Assembly (NCBI GenBank): GCA_024072375.1
Contig: CP099617.1
Location: 36,001-100,000 of the forward strand
Length of the DNA: 64,000 bases
Reading direction: 5' to 3'
Origin: Sphingomonadaceae bacterium OTU29LAMAA1
GTDB lineage: Bacteria > Pseudomonadota > Alphaproteobacteria > Sphingomonadales > Sphingomonadaceae
The first letter of the stretch is position 1; each line of letters begins with the position of its first letter. The notes below the pieces were generated by a model. That model was not told the DNA's origin. It was given only the letters and a program-made list of their open reading frames with translations, and did not search any database. Positions 1-8,041 of this stretch are shown piece after piece. A program made the translations under genes and the position numbers.

Positions 1-2530
1 TGCCGTTCTCGCGGCTGATCTGATTGGGACCATCGACCACCGCGATATCCGCTACAGTCGATAGCGGTACGAAGCCGCCACTGCCGGTCGGTACCGGCAC
101 CTGGGCAACCGCCGTCAGATCGGATCGTGAGCTTTCCGCCATCCGGATCACGACGGGAAAGCGACGATCGCCTTCAAAGATCACGCCAGCCTGTCGGCCG
201 CCAATGGCTGCGGCAACCGTGTCCTGCACGTCACCGGCCGTTACCCCGACGCGGGACATGGCGATACGGTTCGGCCGTATATCGAGCATCGGCAAACCTT
301 CGGTTTGTTCAACCCGCACGTCTGCTGCACCCCGCGTCTTTCGAAGGATGCCGGCGATCCGGTCTGCGGTCGCGTTCATCTCGCCAAAGTCATCGCCAAA
401 GACCTTGATCGCGATATCGCCGCGCACGCCTGCAATCAGCTCGTTGAATCGCATCTGGATTGGCTGGGTGATCTCATAGGCGTTGCCCGGCAGGGTGGAG
501 AGGCGCTTTTCCAGCCGCTCCACCAGCTCTTCCTTGGACAGGCCGGGGTCGGGCCACTCCTTCTTCGGCTTCAGGATGACGAACGTGTCAGTCGCGTTAG
601 GCGGCATTGGGTCCGACGCGATTTCAGACGTGCCGGTGCGGGAGAAGGCGAAACGGACCTCAGGGGCCTCGGCGAGTGCCTTTTCCACCTGGAATTGCAT
701 TGCCTGGCTCTGATCGACCGATGTGCCCGGGATGCGGACCGCCTGCACGAGGATGTTGCCCTCATCGAGCTGCGGCAAGAACTCCTGCCCCAATGTCGTG
801 AAAGCGGCACCGGCAAGCGCCAGCGCGCCGATCGCGATGCCGATGGTGAGGGTGGGCCGGCGCATTGCCGCATCGAGTCCCGGCTCATAGCGCTGCCGGA
901 GGAACGTGACGACGCGGCTTTCCTTTTCCTCAACCCGCTTGCTGAGCCAGATCGCAATCGCTGCCGGTATAAATGTCAGCGACAGGATGAAGGCGAACAC
1001 CAGAGCGATGATGACTGTCAGCGCCATCGGCTCGAACATCTTACCTTCGACACCCGTGAAGGTGAGCAACGGCGCATAGACCAGGATGATGATAGCCTGC
1101 CCGTACACCGATGGCCGGATCATCTCGCGCGCCGATGCCGCGACAATCCCGAGACGTTGCTCGATCGTCAGCACGTCATCGCGACCATGCTGCGCCTCGC
1201 CCAAACGCCGTAATGCGTTCTCCACGATGATGACCGCGCCATCCACGATCAGACCAAAGTCGAGCGCGCCAAGGCTCATAAGATTGGCCGAAACGCCCGC
1301 CTTCAACATGCCGATGCTGGTCAGCAGCATCGTGATCGGAATGACGCAGGCAGCGATCAGCGCCGCGCGGAAATTGCCAAGCAGCGCAAACAGAACGACG
1401 ATCACCAGCACCGCACCTTCGGCAAGGTTGCGGGCAACCGTCGAAATCGTGGAGTTCACCAGCTCCGTCCGGTTCATGACCGGCTTCACAACGACATCGA
1501 CCGGCAACGAGCGGCCGATCTGTGTCAGCCGTTCGGCAACGCCAGTCGATACCGTGCGGCTATTCTCCCCGATCCGCATAACCGCCGTGCCGACGACAAC
1601 CTCATGGCCGTTTTCCGACGCTGATCCCATGCGTAGCGCCTGCCCGGTTCGAACGGTCGCGATCTGGTTGAGCAGGATCGGAACGCTCTCGCGAGTGGCA
1701 ACGACGGTTCGAGCCAGCTCGTCGGCGTTGCGGACACGCCCATCTGATCGAACCGCCAACCCTTCGCCGTTGCGGTTGACCACGCCAGCACCCGCGCTGG
1801 TATTGCTGCGCTGAAGAGCGGTGGTGAGATCCCGAAGCGTCAGCCGCATTGCCGCCATGCGCTGTATGTCCGGAACGACGAGATATTCCTTGGTGTAGCC
1901 ACCAAGGGAGTCGACACCAGCAAGCCCGGCCGTGCTTTTCAGCTGCGGCGTGACGATCCAATCCTGCACCGTGCGCAGGTAGGTCGCCTTGTCGGCGTCG
2001 CTGACGAGGTGATCCCCCTCGGGGGTGATATAGCTGGCATCGCGTTGCAGGCCGGGTTCGCCGTTGCGATGATGGACCTGATCCAGCTCGCGGTATTCGA
2101 CGGTCCACATGAAGATATCGCCCAAGCCCGTGGCGATCGGCCCCATCTCCGGGTTCACGCCTTCGGGAAGGTCTTCCTCTGCGGTTCGCAGGCGTTCCGC
2201 GACCTGCGCCCGCGCAAAATATATATCGGTCTTCTCACCGAAAACCGCTGTGATCTGGGCAAAGCCATTGCGGCTTAGCGAGCGGGTATATTCAAGGCCG
2301 GGAATGCCCGCGAGCGCGGTTTCGACCGTGAACGCAACCTGCTTCTCGATCTGATCGGGAGAGAGGGCAGGAGCAACGACGTTGATCTGCACCTGGTTGT
2401 TGGTGATGTCGGGAACGGCGTCGATCGGAAGCTGACGCAGCGCGCCGATCCCGAGCAATGCAGCCGCGATGGTGAGAAGCAGGACAAGCCAACGCTTCTC
2501 GACGGAGAGGGTGACGATGCGACCGATCAT
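1..2530 (-). CDS. czcA: CzcA/CusA-type heavy-metal RND efflux pump (3' end beyond window)
   Basis: This is the inner-membrane proton-driven pump of a CzcCBA tripartite exporter for divalent cations such as Co, Zn or Cd. The reading frame opens with ATG at 2530 (MIGRIVTLSVEKRW), followed by a first transmembrane helix and LRQLPIDAVPDITNNQVQ, the hallmark N-terminus of the heavy-metal efflux subfamily. About 843 codons are present out of a usual 1,030-1,070, so the C-terminal quarter lies left of base 1. The segment LMSLGALDFGLIVDGAVIIVEN is the conserved TM4 region with the acidic residues used for proton relay. The start lies 3 nt after the czcB stop, indicating translation as one operon. Metal specificity cannot be settled from the sequence alone. 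Confidence 0.93.
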   Translation of the reverse strand, partial: MIGRIVTLSVEKRWLVLLLTIAAALLGIGALRQLPIDAVPDITNNQVQINVVAPALSPDQIEKQVAFTVETALAGIPGLEYTRSLSRNGFAQITAVFGEKTDIYFARAQVAERLRTAEEDLPEGVNPEMGPIATGLGDIFMWTVEYRELDQVHHRNGEPGLQRDASYITPEGDHLVSDADKATYLRTVQDWIVTPQLKSTAGLAGVDSLGGYTKEYLVVPDIQRMAAMRLTLRDLTTALQRSNTSAGAGVVNRNGEGLAVRSDGRVRNADELARTVVATRESVPILLNQIATVRTGQALRMGSASENGHEVVVGTAVMRIGENSRTVSTGVAERLTQIGRSLPVDVVVKPVMNRTELVNSTISTVARNLAEGAVLVIVVLFALLGNFRAALIAACVIPITMLLTSIGMLKAGVSANLMSLGALDFGLIVDGAVIIVENALRRLGEAQHGRDDVLTIEQRLGIVAASAREMIRPSVYGQAIIILVYAPLLTFTGVEGKMFEPMALTVIIALVFAFILSLTFIPAAIAIWLSKRVEEKESRVVTFLRQRYEPGLDAAMRRPTLTIGIAIGALALAGAAFTTLGQEFLPQLDEGNILVQAVRIPGTSVDQSQAMQFQVEKALAEAPEVRFAFSRTGTSEIASDPMPPNATDTFVILKPKKEWPDPGLSKEELVERLEKRLSTLPGNAYEITQPIQMRFNELIAGVRGDIAIKVFGDDFGEMNATADRIAGILRKTRGAADVRVEQTEGLPMLDIRPNRIAMSRVGVTAGDVQDTVAAAIGGRQAGVIFEGDRRFPVVIRMAESSRSDLTAVAQVPVPTGSGGFVPLSTVADIAVVDGPNQISRENG

Positions 2531-2533
2531 GGC

Positions 2534-3703
2534 TCAGTCCTCATCCCCGCCTGCGCCCTTGCCGAGTTCGGCCTTGAGCGTGAAGCTGTTGGTGGAAGCA
2601 ATGCGCTCCGAGCCGGTAAGGCCTGCCGTTACCGTGACCTGTCCGCCATTGGTGCGACCAAGCGTCACCGGAATTGCCCGGAAACCCGTCGCGGTCCGGA
2701 CGAACACAAACGACTTGTCCTCGATCATCTGCACTGCGGCCGATGGTACAGCGACGGTGCGGTCCCCGGTCGCAGGAACGAGGATCGATACGTTGACCGT
2801 CTCACCAACGCGCCATGTGCTGCCGGCGTTGTCGAGGGTGGCGATCACCGGCACCAATCGGGTCGTCTCGTCCAGAATGGGGGACACGAACGTGACGCGC
2901 CCCTCCTGACGCCGCCCCGGTGCCGTCACTTCGACACGCACGCCGGGTTTCACCCGACCGGCATCCGTGGGAACGAGTGATGTGGTGACCGTGACCTTCG
3001 ACAGGTTGGCGACACGGAACAGCTCTGCATCGGCCGCGACTGCCTGCCCGAGGGTCGCCGATCGCGCGATCACTTGGCCGGCGATCGGCGAGCGGACCGC
3101 GATGCGGTTGAGCGCGCCGCCTCCGCTGCCCGTCGCTGACAACTGCTGCTGCGCCAGGCGAAGGGCAATGCTGGCCTCCGTTGCGGCCGTTCGCGCCGCG
3201 ACCAGATCCTGCTCCGGCGAAACGCGTTCGGCGAACAGGCGCTGTTCGCGGCGAAGGTTCGATTGGGCGAGTGCGGAACGCGCGCGCGCGGCCTCTACCT
3301 CCGCTTTCAGTGATGCCGCTTCCCGGCTTTCGATGATAGCCAGCGGGTCGCCCCGGCTAACTGACTGCCCGAGATTGCGGGTGAGGGAAACGAGCCGACC
3401 GCCTACGGAGGTGGACACGACCTGCACACCCTGAGGATCGCCCTCGATCGTCGCCGATAGCTCGATCGCTCCGGCCACGCCGCCTACTGTCGGACGCGTG
3501 ACCTCTATCCCGGCATCCGCGATCTGCTGCGCGGACAGGGTGACGATATCCTTCGGACCCTCCTTAGCTTCGCCGGCCTCGGCACCTTCTGTCTTCTCGG
3601 CTCCGGCTTTCTCACCGGCCTCGCTATTGCCACCCCCGCCGCATCCGGCAAGGAGGATAGCCAGGGTCACAGGCGCGAGCGCCCTCATGATGGTCTTCGT
3701 CAT
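2534..3703 (-). CDS. czcB: CzcB-type periplasmic adaptor (membrane fusion) lipoprotein
   Basis: A 389-aa RND adaptor that links the inner-membrane pump to the outer-membrane channel. The N-terminus MTKTIMRALAPVTLAILLAGC ends in a lipobox (LAGC, Cys21), so the mature protein is probably a lipoprotein. An acidic Glu/Ala-rich linker follows (about residues 22-50). Next come a barrel-sandwich lipoyl-like half, a coiled-coil hairpin rich in Ala/Arg/Glu (about 130-200), the second lipoyl half with NRIAVRSPIAGQVI, and beta-barrel segments. Length is normal for the family. The ATG overlaps the czcC stop by 4 nt (ATGA), and the stop is 3 nt from czcA. The linker lacks the His-rich metal-binding segment of some CzcB proteins. 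Confidence 0.92.
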   Translation of the reverse strand: MTKTIMRALAPVTLAILLAGCGGGGNSEAGEKAGAEKTEGAEAGEAKEGPKDIVTLSAQQIADAGIEVTRPTVGGVAGAIELSATIEGDPQGVQVVSTSVGGRLVSLTRNLGQSVSRGDPLAIIESREAASLKAEVEAARARSALAQSNLRREQRLFAERVSPEQDLVAARTAATEASIALRLAQQQLSATGSGGGALNRIAVRSPIAGQVIARSATLGQAVAADAELFRVANLSKVTVTTSLVPTDAGRVKPGVRVEVTAPGRRQEGRVTFVSPILDETTRLVPVIATLDNAGSTWRVGETVNVSILVPATGDRTVAVPSAAVQMIEDKSFVFVRTATGFRAIPVTLGRTNGGQVTVTAGLTGSERIASTNSFTLKAELGKGAGGDED

Positions 3704-4965
3704 TGATTGGTTTCCTCGGGCGAGGGCGCTGCGGCAACGAGCCGTTCGAGGCGTGCCTTGGCGTCGTGATAGGTGGCGAGCGCATCGATCGCGGCGGTTC
3801 GTGTTTCGGACAGGGTACGTTCGGCATCAAGCAAATCGAGTTGACCGAACTTACCCTCCCGGTAGCCAATCCGGGCGATCCGAGCGGCTTCGCTTGCCGA
3901 TGCCAATGCTGGCCCGCTCGCGTTGCGAGCGGTCGTCGCGGCATTCGCGACGTTCGCCTGTGCGCTTGCGATGTCCTGCGCGGTATCCAGCTCGGCCGCG
4001 CGACGTAGCGCCTGCGCCTGATCGGTCTGCGCCCGCGCCTGCGCCACTGCCGCCTTGCCGTTGTTGAACAGCGGAAACGGGATCGACAGGCCGAACACCG
4101 CTGCCACGTCGTTCGTAGCCTCAAGCCGTCGTGCGCTGGCGCTGAGTGTCACGTCGGGAATGCGCTGCGACCTGGCAAGCCGCACCTGGGCCTCTGCCGT
4201 TGTCACGTCCGCACGTGTCGCCGCCAATGCCAGCGTCCCTGCGGTCTCGATCGGCCGTGCCGGACCAAAGCCCTCCACACGGCCGAACCACGCCAAGTCC
4301 AACGATCCTGTGAGAGGTTGGCCGATCCGTCGGGCGAGATTGCTCCGAGCGACCTCGGCAAGCCGCTCTGAGCGCTCCACAGCCGTCTCCGCGTTGATCC
4401 GCAATACATCGGCGCGCTGCTGTTCGAGCGGTGATGCTCGCCCCGCTTGAACGCGGACGCCGGCTGCGCGCGATGCTTCGCGGGCAATACCGGCTTGCTC
4501 GCGCGCGGTCACAAGTCGGCATTCCGCTGCGGTTGCCTCGATGTAGAGCTGCGTGATGGCAAGCCGTAGATCAGCCTCGGCCAGCGCCGTGCCTATCCGC
4601 GCTCGATTACCGATTGCATCCGCGACGGCGATCCGTGCCGATCGTTTGCCACCCAGCTCGATCGGTAGTGCCAATCCTGCTGTTGTCTCGGCGCTGCGAA
4701 GGCCGCGATATTGACCGCTGCCGGCAATGTTCTCGGTTTCGGCTATGATCGACGGGTTCGGCCGGTAGCCGGCAACCTTGCGGCCTGCTTCAGCTGCCCG
4801 GACGCCAGCCGTGGCGGCCTCAAGGCTGGGGGCGCTGGCTCCGGCAAGTGAAAGCGCCTGCTCAAGGGTGAGCGGGGGATTGGTCGATGCTGGATCGGCT
4901 GACTGCGCCTGTGCGATCGACGCGCACGACGCCACGGCCAATAAGGCCGCAATAAAACGGTGCAT
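3700..4965 (-). CDS. czcC: CzcC-type outer-membrane efflux channel (TolC family)
   Basis: A 421-aa outer-membrane factor, the exit duct of the CzcCBA pump. The protein starts MHRFIAALLAVASC with a Sec signal peptide likely cut after AQA (residue 20). LTLEQALSLAGASAPSLEAA and a second half containing LSIPFPLFNNGKAAVAQARA show the two OEP repeats of TolC-like proteins, with long Ala/Arg-rich helices between them. It is first of the three pump genes and overlaps czcB by ATGA. The 66 bp upstream separate it from the small His-rich gene that precedes it on the same strand, so the whole set from the CDF gene to czcA may be one transcript driven by the MerR-type promoter near 6,100. Confidence 0.92.
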   Translation of the reverse strand: MHRFIAALLAVASCASIAQAQSADPASTNPPLTLEQALSLAGASAPSLEAATAGVRAAEAGRKVAGYRPNPSIIAETENIAGSGQYRGLRSAETTAGLALPIELGGKRSARIAVADAIGNRARIGTALAEADLRLAITQLYIEATAAECRLVTAREQAGIAREASRAAGVRVQAGRASPLEQQRADVLRINAETAVERSERLAEVARSNLARRIGQPLTGSLDLAWFGRVEGFGPARPIETAGTLALAATRADVTTAEAQVRLARSQRIPDVTLSASARRLEATNDVAAVFGLSIPFPLFNNGKAAVAQARAQTDQAQALRRAAELDTAQDIASAQANVANAATTARNASGPALASASEAARIARIGYREGKFGQLDLLDAERTLSETRTAAIDALATYHDAKARLERLVAAAPSPEETNQ

Positions 4966-5031
4966 GGGTAACGGACTCCTGACGAACCTTGGGCGTCCGC
5001 ACGGGCTTTCCCGGCGGAATTAAGGCGTTGG

Positions 5032-5367
5032 TCAGGCTTGGGGAGGACGTAGGGCTGGGTCCGACGCTACCGGGGCCTTGGGCGCATTGCGCCACACCGA
5101 CGCAGTCATACGAACGCTGCTGGCTGGTCCGGTTGAATCGGACGCGATCGGCACGCCGACATGATGGCCGTGGCAACCGCCATGATGGTGAGGATACGCC
5201 TTGTCGGCGTCTGCCGGCACTTGGTCGGCGTCACCGTCGCAATGATCGAGGGAGCTGACCGCTGTGGTATCAACGCACGTCACGCCTTCGGTCGCATGCG
5301 CGACTGATCCAAGCCCGAGCATAAGCACTAGCATGAAACTGAGGAACAGGGCGGAAAGGCGGTGCAT
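5032..5367 (-). CDS. Small secreted His-rich protein of the metal-resistance operon
   Basis: A 111-aa predicted periplasmic protein of unknown specific role. A signal peptide is clear (hydrophobic residues about 5-22, cleavage likely after AHA), and the mature part contains HHHGGCHGHH at about residues 60-69 plus two further cysteines, a plausible soft- or borderline-metal ligand patch. The ATG at 5367 was chosen because AAGG stands 9 nt upstream; an in-frame ATG at 5400 has no visible ribosome site and would overlap the upstream CDF gene. It sits between the CDF and czcC genes in the same orientation. Small His-rich leader genes are common before czc operons and may act as a metal buffer or chaperone, which is inference. 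Confidence 0.75.
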   Translation of the reverse strand: MHRLSALFLSFMLVLMLGLGSVAHATEGVTCVDTTAVSSLDHCDGDADQVPADADKAYPHHHGGCHGHHVGVPIASDSTGPASSVRMTASVWRNAPKAPVASDPALRPPQA

Positions 5368-5386
5368 CGGCCCGCGCCTTAGCAGC

Positions 5387-6049
5387 TTACCGACTGCCAT
5401 GTAACGACTGCTGGTAAGTAGCGAGGGCGGGTGAAGGCTCGCTACGCATTTCGGCGCGTGCCTGCCGCATGATCTGAACACCGCCCGATATTCCCAAAAC
5501 AGCCATCAAGGTGGCGACGGCAAGATCAGGCCACGCACTGTTGAGGCCGAACACCCCGCCTGCGGCTAGCACGACGGCAATGTTCCCGATCGCGTCATTG
5601 CGCGAGCAAATCCATACCGACCTCATGTTCGCGTCACCGCTTCGGAAGCGGTACAGCATGACCGCGACGACAAGGTTCGCGATCAGCGCGGCGATGCCGA
5701 CCACACCCATAATGTCGGCATGGGGCGTCGCGTCGTGGAGCGCACCCCATCCCGCCGCGAACAGGACATAGACGCCTAGCAAAGCAAGCGTCGCCCCCTT
5801 CAACATCGCAGCGCGTGCGCGCCAGGCTATCGCCATTCCGGCAACACCAAGACTGATTGCGTAGTTCGCGGTGTCACCAAAAAAGTCGAGCGCGTCGGCT
5901 TGGAGCGCCTTCGATCCGCCCGTGATGCCGGCTATGATCTCGATAACGAACATGCCGCCATTGACGGCAAGCGCGATCCATAGCGCCCGGCGCCACTTTG
6001 GATCGTTGAGAGTACCCGCCTTGTCGGACGCGCAGCTTGTGCAGGCCAT
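5387..6049 (-). CDS. Short cation diffusion facilitator (CDF-type) metal transporter
   Basis: A 220-aa inner-membrane transporter with about six hydrophobic segments (near residues 24-44, 60-75, 84-101, 113-133, 153-169, 174-194) and no C-terminal cytosolic metal-sensing domain, shorter than classical CzcD (about 300 aa). A Cys pair occurs near the N-terminus (CTSC, residues 3-6). The canonical metal site appears as D55-FFG-D59 in the second helix and C148-SRN-D152 in the fifth, where CDF proteins usually carry HxxxD or DxxxD. ATG 6049 has GAGGTGG 6 nt upstream; an earlier ATG at 6091 would sit inside the promoter. It is the first gene after the MerR-type promoter and is divergent from merR. 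Probable substrates are Zn, Cd, Co or Pb. Confidence 0.85.
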   Translation of the reverse strand: MACTSCASDKAGTLNDPKWRRALWIALAVNGGMFVIEIIAGITGGSKALQADALDFFGDTANYAISLGVAGMAIAWRARAAMLKGATLALLGVYVLFAAGWGALHDATPHADIMGVVGIAALIANLVVAVMLYRFRSGDANMRSVWICSRNDAIGNIAVVLAAGGVFGLNSAWPDLAVATLMAVLGISGGVQIMRQARAEMRSEPSPALATYQQSLHGSR

Positions 6050-6082
6050 GTTCGCCACCTCGATAGAATCGATCTGACAGCC

Positions 6083-6113
6083 TATATGCACCCTCTAGTC
6101 GCTAGAGGGTCAA
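6083..6113 (-). promoter_or_regulatory. MerR-family operator-promoter for the CDF/czc operon
   Basis: On the minus strand a -35 TTGACC (6113-6108) and a -10 CATATA (6088-6083) are separated by 19 bp, the overlong spacer that MerR-family activators untwist. The spacer carries a perfect inverted repeat, ACCCTCTAG-N3-CTAGAGGGT (6090-6110), close to known PbrR/CadR/ZntR-type operators. The site lies between the divergent CDF and merR genes. Confidence 0.9.
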
Positions 6114-6118
6114 GCGCT

Positions 6119-6523
6119 GTGTCTGAGAAACTGACAATCGGAAAATTGGCTGGTGCGACTGGCACGAAGGTCGAAACGATCCGCTACTATGAGCAGATTG
6201 GCTTGCTGCCGGCACCTGCGCGATCGGCGGGGAACTATCGGACCTATGAGGGTGCGCACCTGCGCCGCCTGTCCTTCATTCGTCGTGCCCGCGATCTTGG
6301 CTTCTCGATCGACCAAGTACGCGAGTTGATGGGGCTTGCCGATCGACGAGATCAGTCCTGCATCGCTGTTGATGTCGTTGCCAATCAACACCGCGACGCG
6401 ATCAGGCGTAAGATTGCCGATCTCACCGCACTGGCTGGTGAACTCGATGCGCTGATAGATTCCTGTAGCCGGAACACCGTCGCCGACTGTCGGATCATCG
6501 AAGCCCTTGCGCCTCCTGAGTAG
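6119..6523 (+). CDS. MerR-family metal-responsive regulator (PbrR/CadR/ZntR-like)
   Basis: A 134-aa regulator. The winged helix-turn-helix KLAGATGTKVETIRYYEQIGL is at residues 9-29, followed by the dimerisation helix and metal loop. Cysteines at 81, 116 and 124 (C116-x7-C124) match the three-Cys pattern of sensors for divalent ions such as Hg, Pb, Cd or Zn; CueR-type monovalent sensors lack the first of these. GTG at 6119 is preferred: GAGGG stands 9 nt upstream, whereas the in-frame ATG at 6086 lies within the operator itself. Curiously the GAGGG is the right arm of the operator, so repressor binding site and ribosome site coincide at DNA/RNA level. Divergent from the CDF gene it should control; autoregulation is likely. 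Confidence 0.88.
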   Translation: MSEKLTIGKLAGATGTKVETIRYYEQIGLLPAPARSAGNYRTYEGAHLRRLSFIRRARDLGFSIDQVRELMGLADRRDQSCIAVDVVANQHRDAIRRKIADLTALAGELDALIDSCSRNTVADCRIIEALAPPE

Positions 6524-7058
6524 TCCCATAGGACTTAACGGCTTCGTGTGACGGATCCTTTGCCAGGCGTCGCCAGCAATCATCATATAAGTCGAGGGTT
6601 TTGCGATGCCCGCGACACTGCTACCGAGATCGTGATGCTAAGACAGAAACCCTGATACTTACCCCTGCAGTGAGAAATCGACGGTGTCGTTTGATTGGGT
6701 GCCGTATGGTCCTCCTTGGCTGGGACTTCAGCCGGACCAAGGCAACAAATAGCCCCGAATTCTATGGATCATCTATTGATCTAAAAAGGACCGGCCTGGA
6801 AGGATGCGCTGGGGGCATACCCAAAAAGCACCGACCGGGACGGCGGTGATCTCGCTTGAGGGCAATAGCGGTATGTAGATCGAGCTTGGGTCCGCGTGTC
6901 TGCCCGGCAGCCACTGTGCGGAACTCGTTGTCACATTGATGGAACGACGATAGAACGGCCAGTACTTGGGAGCAGTCGACCAAAGCGCGTCTTCCGAGCG
7001 TTGCCGCAACAGACAGCGCGAGATAAGGCATGATGGGGCATCGTACAGGCGAATTAGC
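6524..7058. other. Gene-free stretch between merR and ietA
   Basis: I see no credible protein gene, RNA gene or clear repeat in these 535 bases. Open frames here lack family-like sequence and ribosome sites. Base composition is more A/T-rich than the czc genes, and the stretch probably includes the ietAS promoter and a junction between two separately acquired cargo segments. Confidence 0.5.
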
Positions 7059-8039
7059 GTGACAAAGGCGACTCATTTCGTCGCGCTGCTGCAGAGTCAC
7101 ATCGATGGCGATGACGAGCAGTTTCTCAGTGTCGCGATGCAGGCGGCCGCTAATGAAGCGCGCCTTGGCCATGGCAAGGTCGCTCAGCAGCTGCGCGAGA
7201 TGGTGGATGATGCCCGAGCACGGGGCAAGACAAAAGCGCGGGCGCATGCCGTTCCCCTTGTTCAGCCTCGTGGCGAGTTGGCGAGTCTGGTCGCTGCCAA
7301 ATATGTCGATACGCGGCTATCGAGTATGGTCCTCCCAGTTGAGTTGCGAGATCGTCTTCAAAGGGTAATCCTCGAGCAGCGGCAGGTGCATCGCTTGCGC
7401 CAGCATGGTTTGCAGCCGCGCCGCAAGCTTCTGCTCATAGGCCCGCCTGGAGCAGGTAAGACGATGACCGCGGCAGCCATCGCCGGCGAGCTTAAGCTTC
7501 CATTGTTTTCGGTCCTCTTGGACGGGCTGCTAACAAAGTTCATGGGCGAGACAGCCTCGAAGCTTCGCACGGTCTTTTCAGCGATGACCGAGACTAGAGG
7601 CGTTTATTTCTTTGACGAGTTCGATGCGATTGGAGCACGCCGTGGCGAACGCAACGATGTAGGAGAAATCCGGCGCGTTCTAAACTCCTTTCTGCAGTTC
7701 TTGGAAGAGGATGACAGCGAAGGATTGATCGTTGCTGCGACCAACCATCCCGAGCTCTTGGACCCAGCGCTCTTCCGGCGCTTCGACGACGTGATTGAAT
7801 ACACCCTGCCAGACGCGCAGGTAGCTCGGGCGATCCTTGAAGCTCGGCTATCGGCCTTCGACACGGCTTCCGTGTCTTGGGAAGACGCAACCGAAGGGGT
7901 TGATGGGCTAAGTCAGGCAGACCTTTCTCGTGTTGCGGACGAAGCAGCAAAAAGGACGTTGCTCGCAGGGCGTGACGGCGTGGAGACAGCGGATCTTTTC
8001 GCTGCGATCGCTGAGCGGAAGGCGGCGGCTCGTCGGTAA
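7059..8039 (+). CDS. ietA: IetA-like AAA+ ATPase of a subtilase-linked defence system
   Basis: A 326-aa AAA+ ATPase. The N-terminal helical part (1-120) resembles ATPases that precede S8 proteases. The ATPase core has Walker A GPPGAGKT (128-135), Walker B GVYFFDEFD (181-189, D186/E187), sensor-1 Asn229 in ATNHPELLDPALFRRFD and paired arginines 240-241. GTG 7059 is chosen because family members begin near VTKATHFVALLQSHIDGDD; the longer frame from 6966 adds unrelated sequence. It lies 2 nt before the protease gene, so the two are translationally coupled. Known: IetA-IetS was described as a plasmid incompatibility/stability module in Agrobacterium and as an anti-phage system (Gao et al. 2020). 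The role here is inferred from that pairing. Confidence 0.85.
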   Translation: MTKATHFVALLQSHIDGDDEQFLSVAMQAAANEARLGHGKVAQQLREMVDDARARGKTKARAHAVPLVQPRGELASLVAAKYVDTRLSSMVLPVELRDRLQRVILEQRQVHRLRQHGLQPRRKLLLIGPPGAGKTMTAAAIAGELKLPLFSVLLDGLLTKFMGETASKLRTVFSAMTETRGVYFFDEFDAIGARRGERNDVGEIRRVLNSFLQFLEEDDSEGLIVAATNHPELLDPALFRRFDDVIEYTLPDAQVARAILEARLSAFDTASVSWEDATEGVDGLSQADLSRVADEAAKRTLLAGRDGVETADLFAAIAERKAAARR

Positions 8040-8041
8040 GA

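Noticed and set aside
6762..7247. Minus-strand open frame covering the ietA start region
   Set aside because: Overlaps the start of ietA on the opposite strand and has no family-like features or ribosome site.
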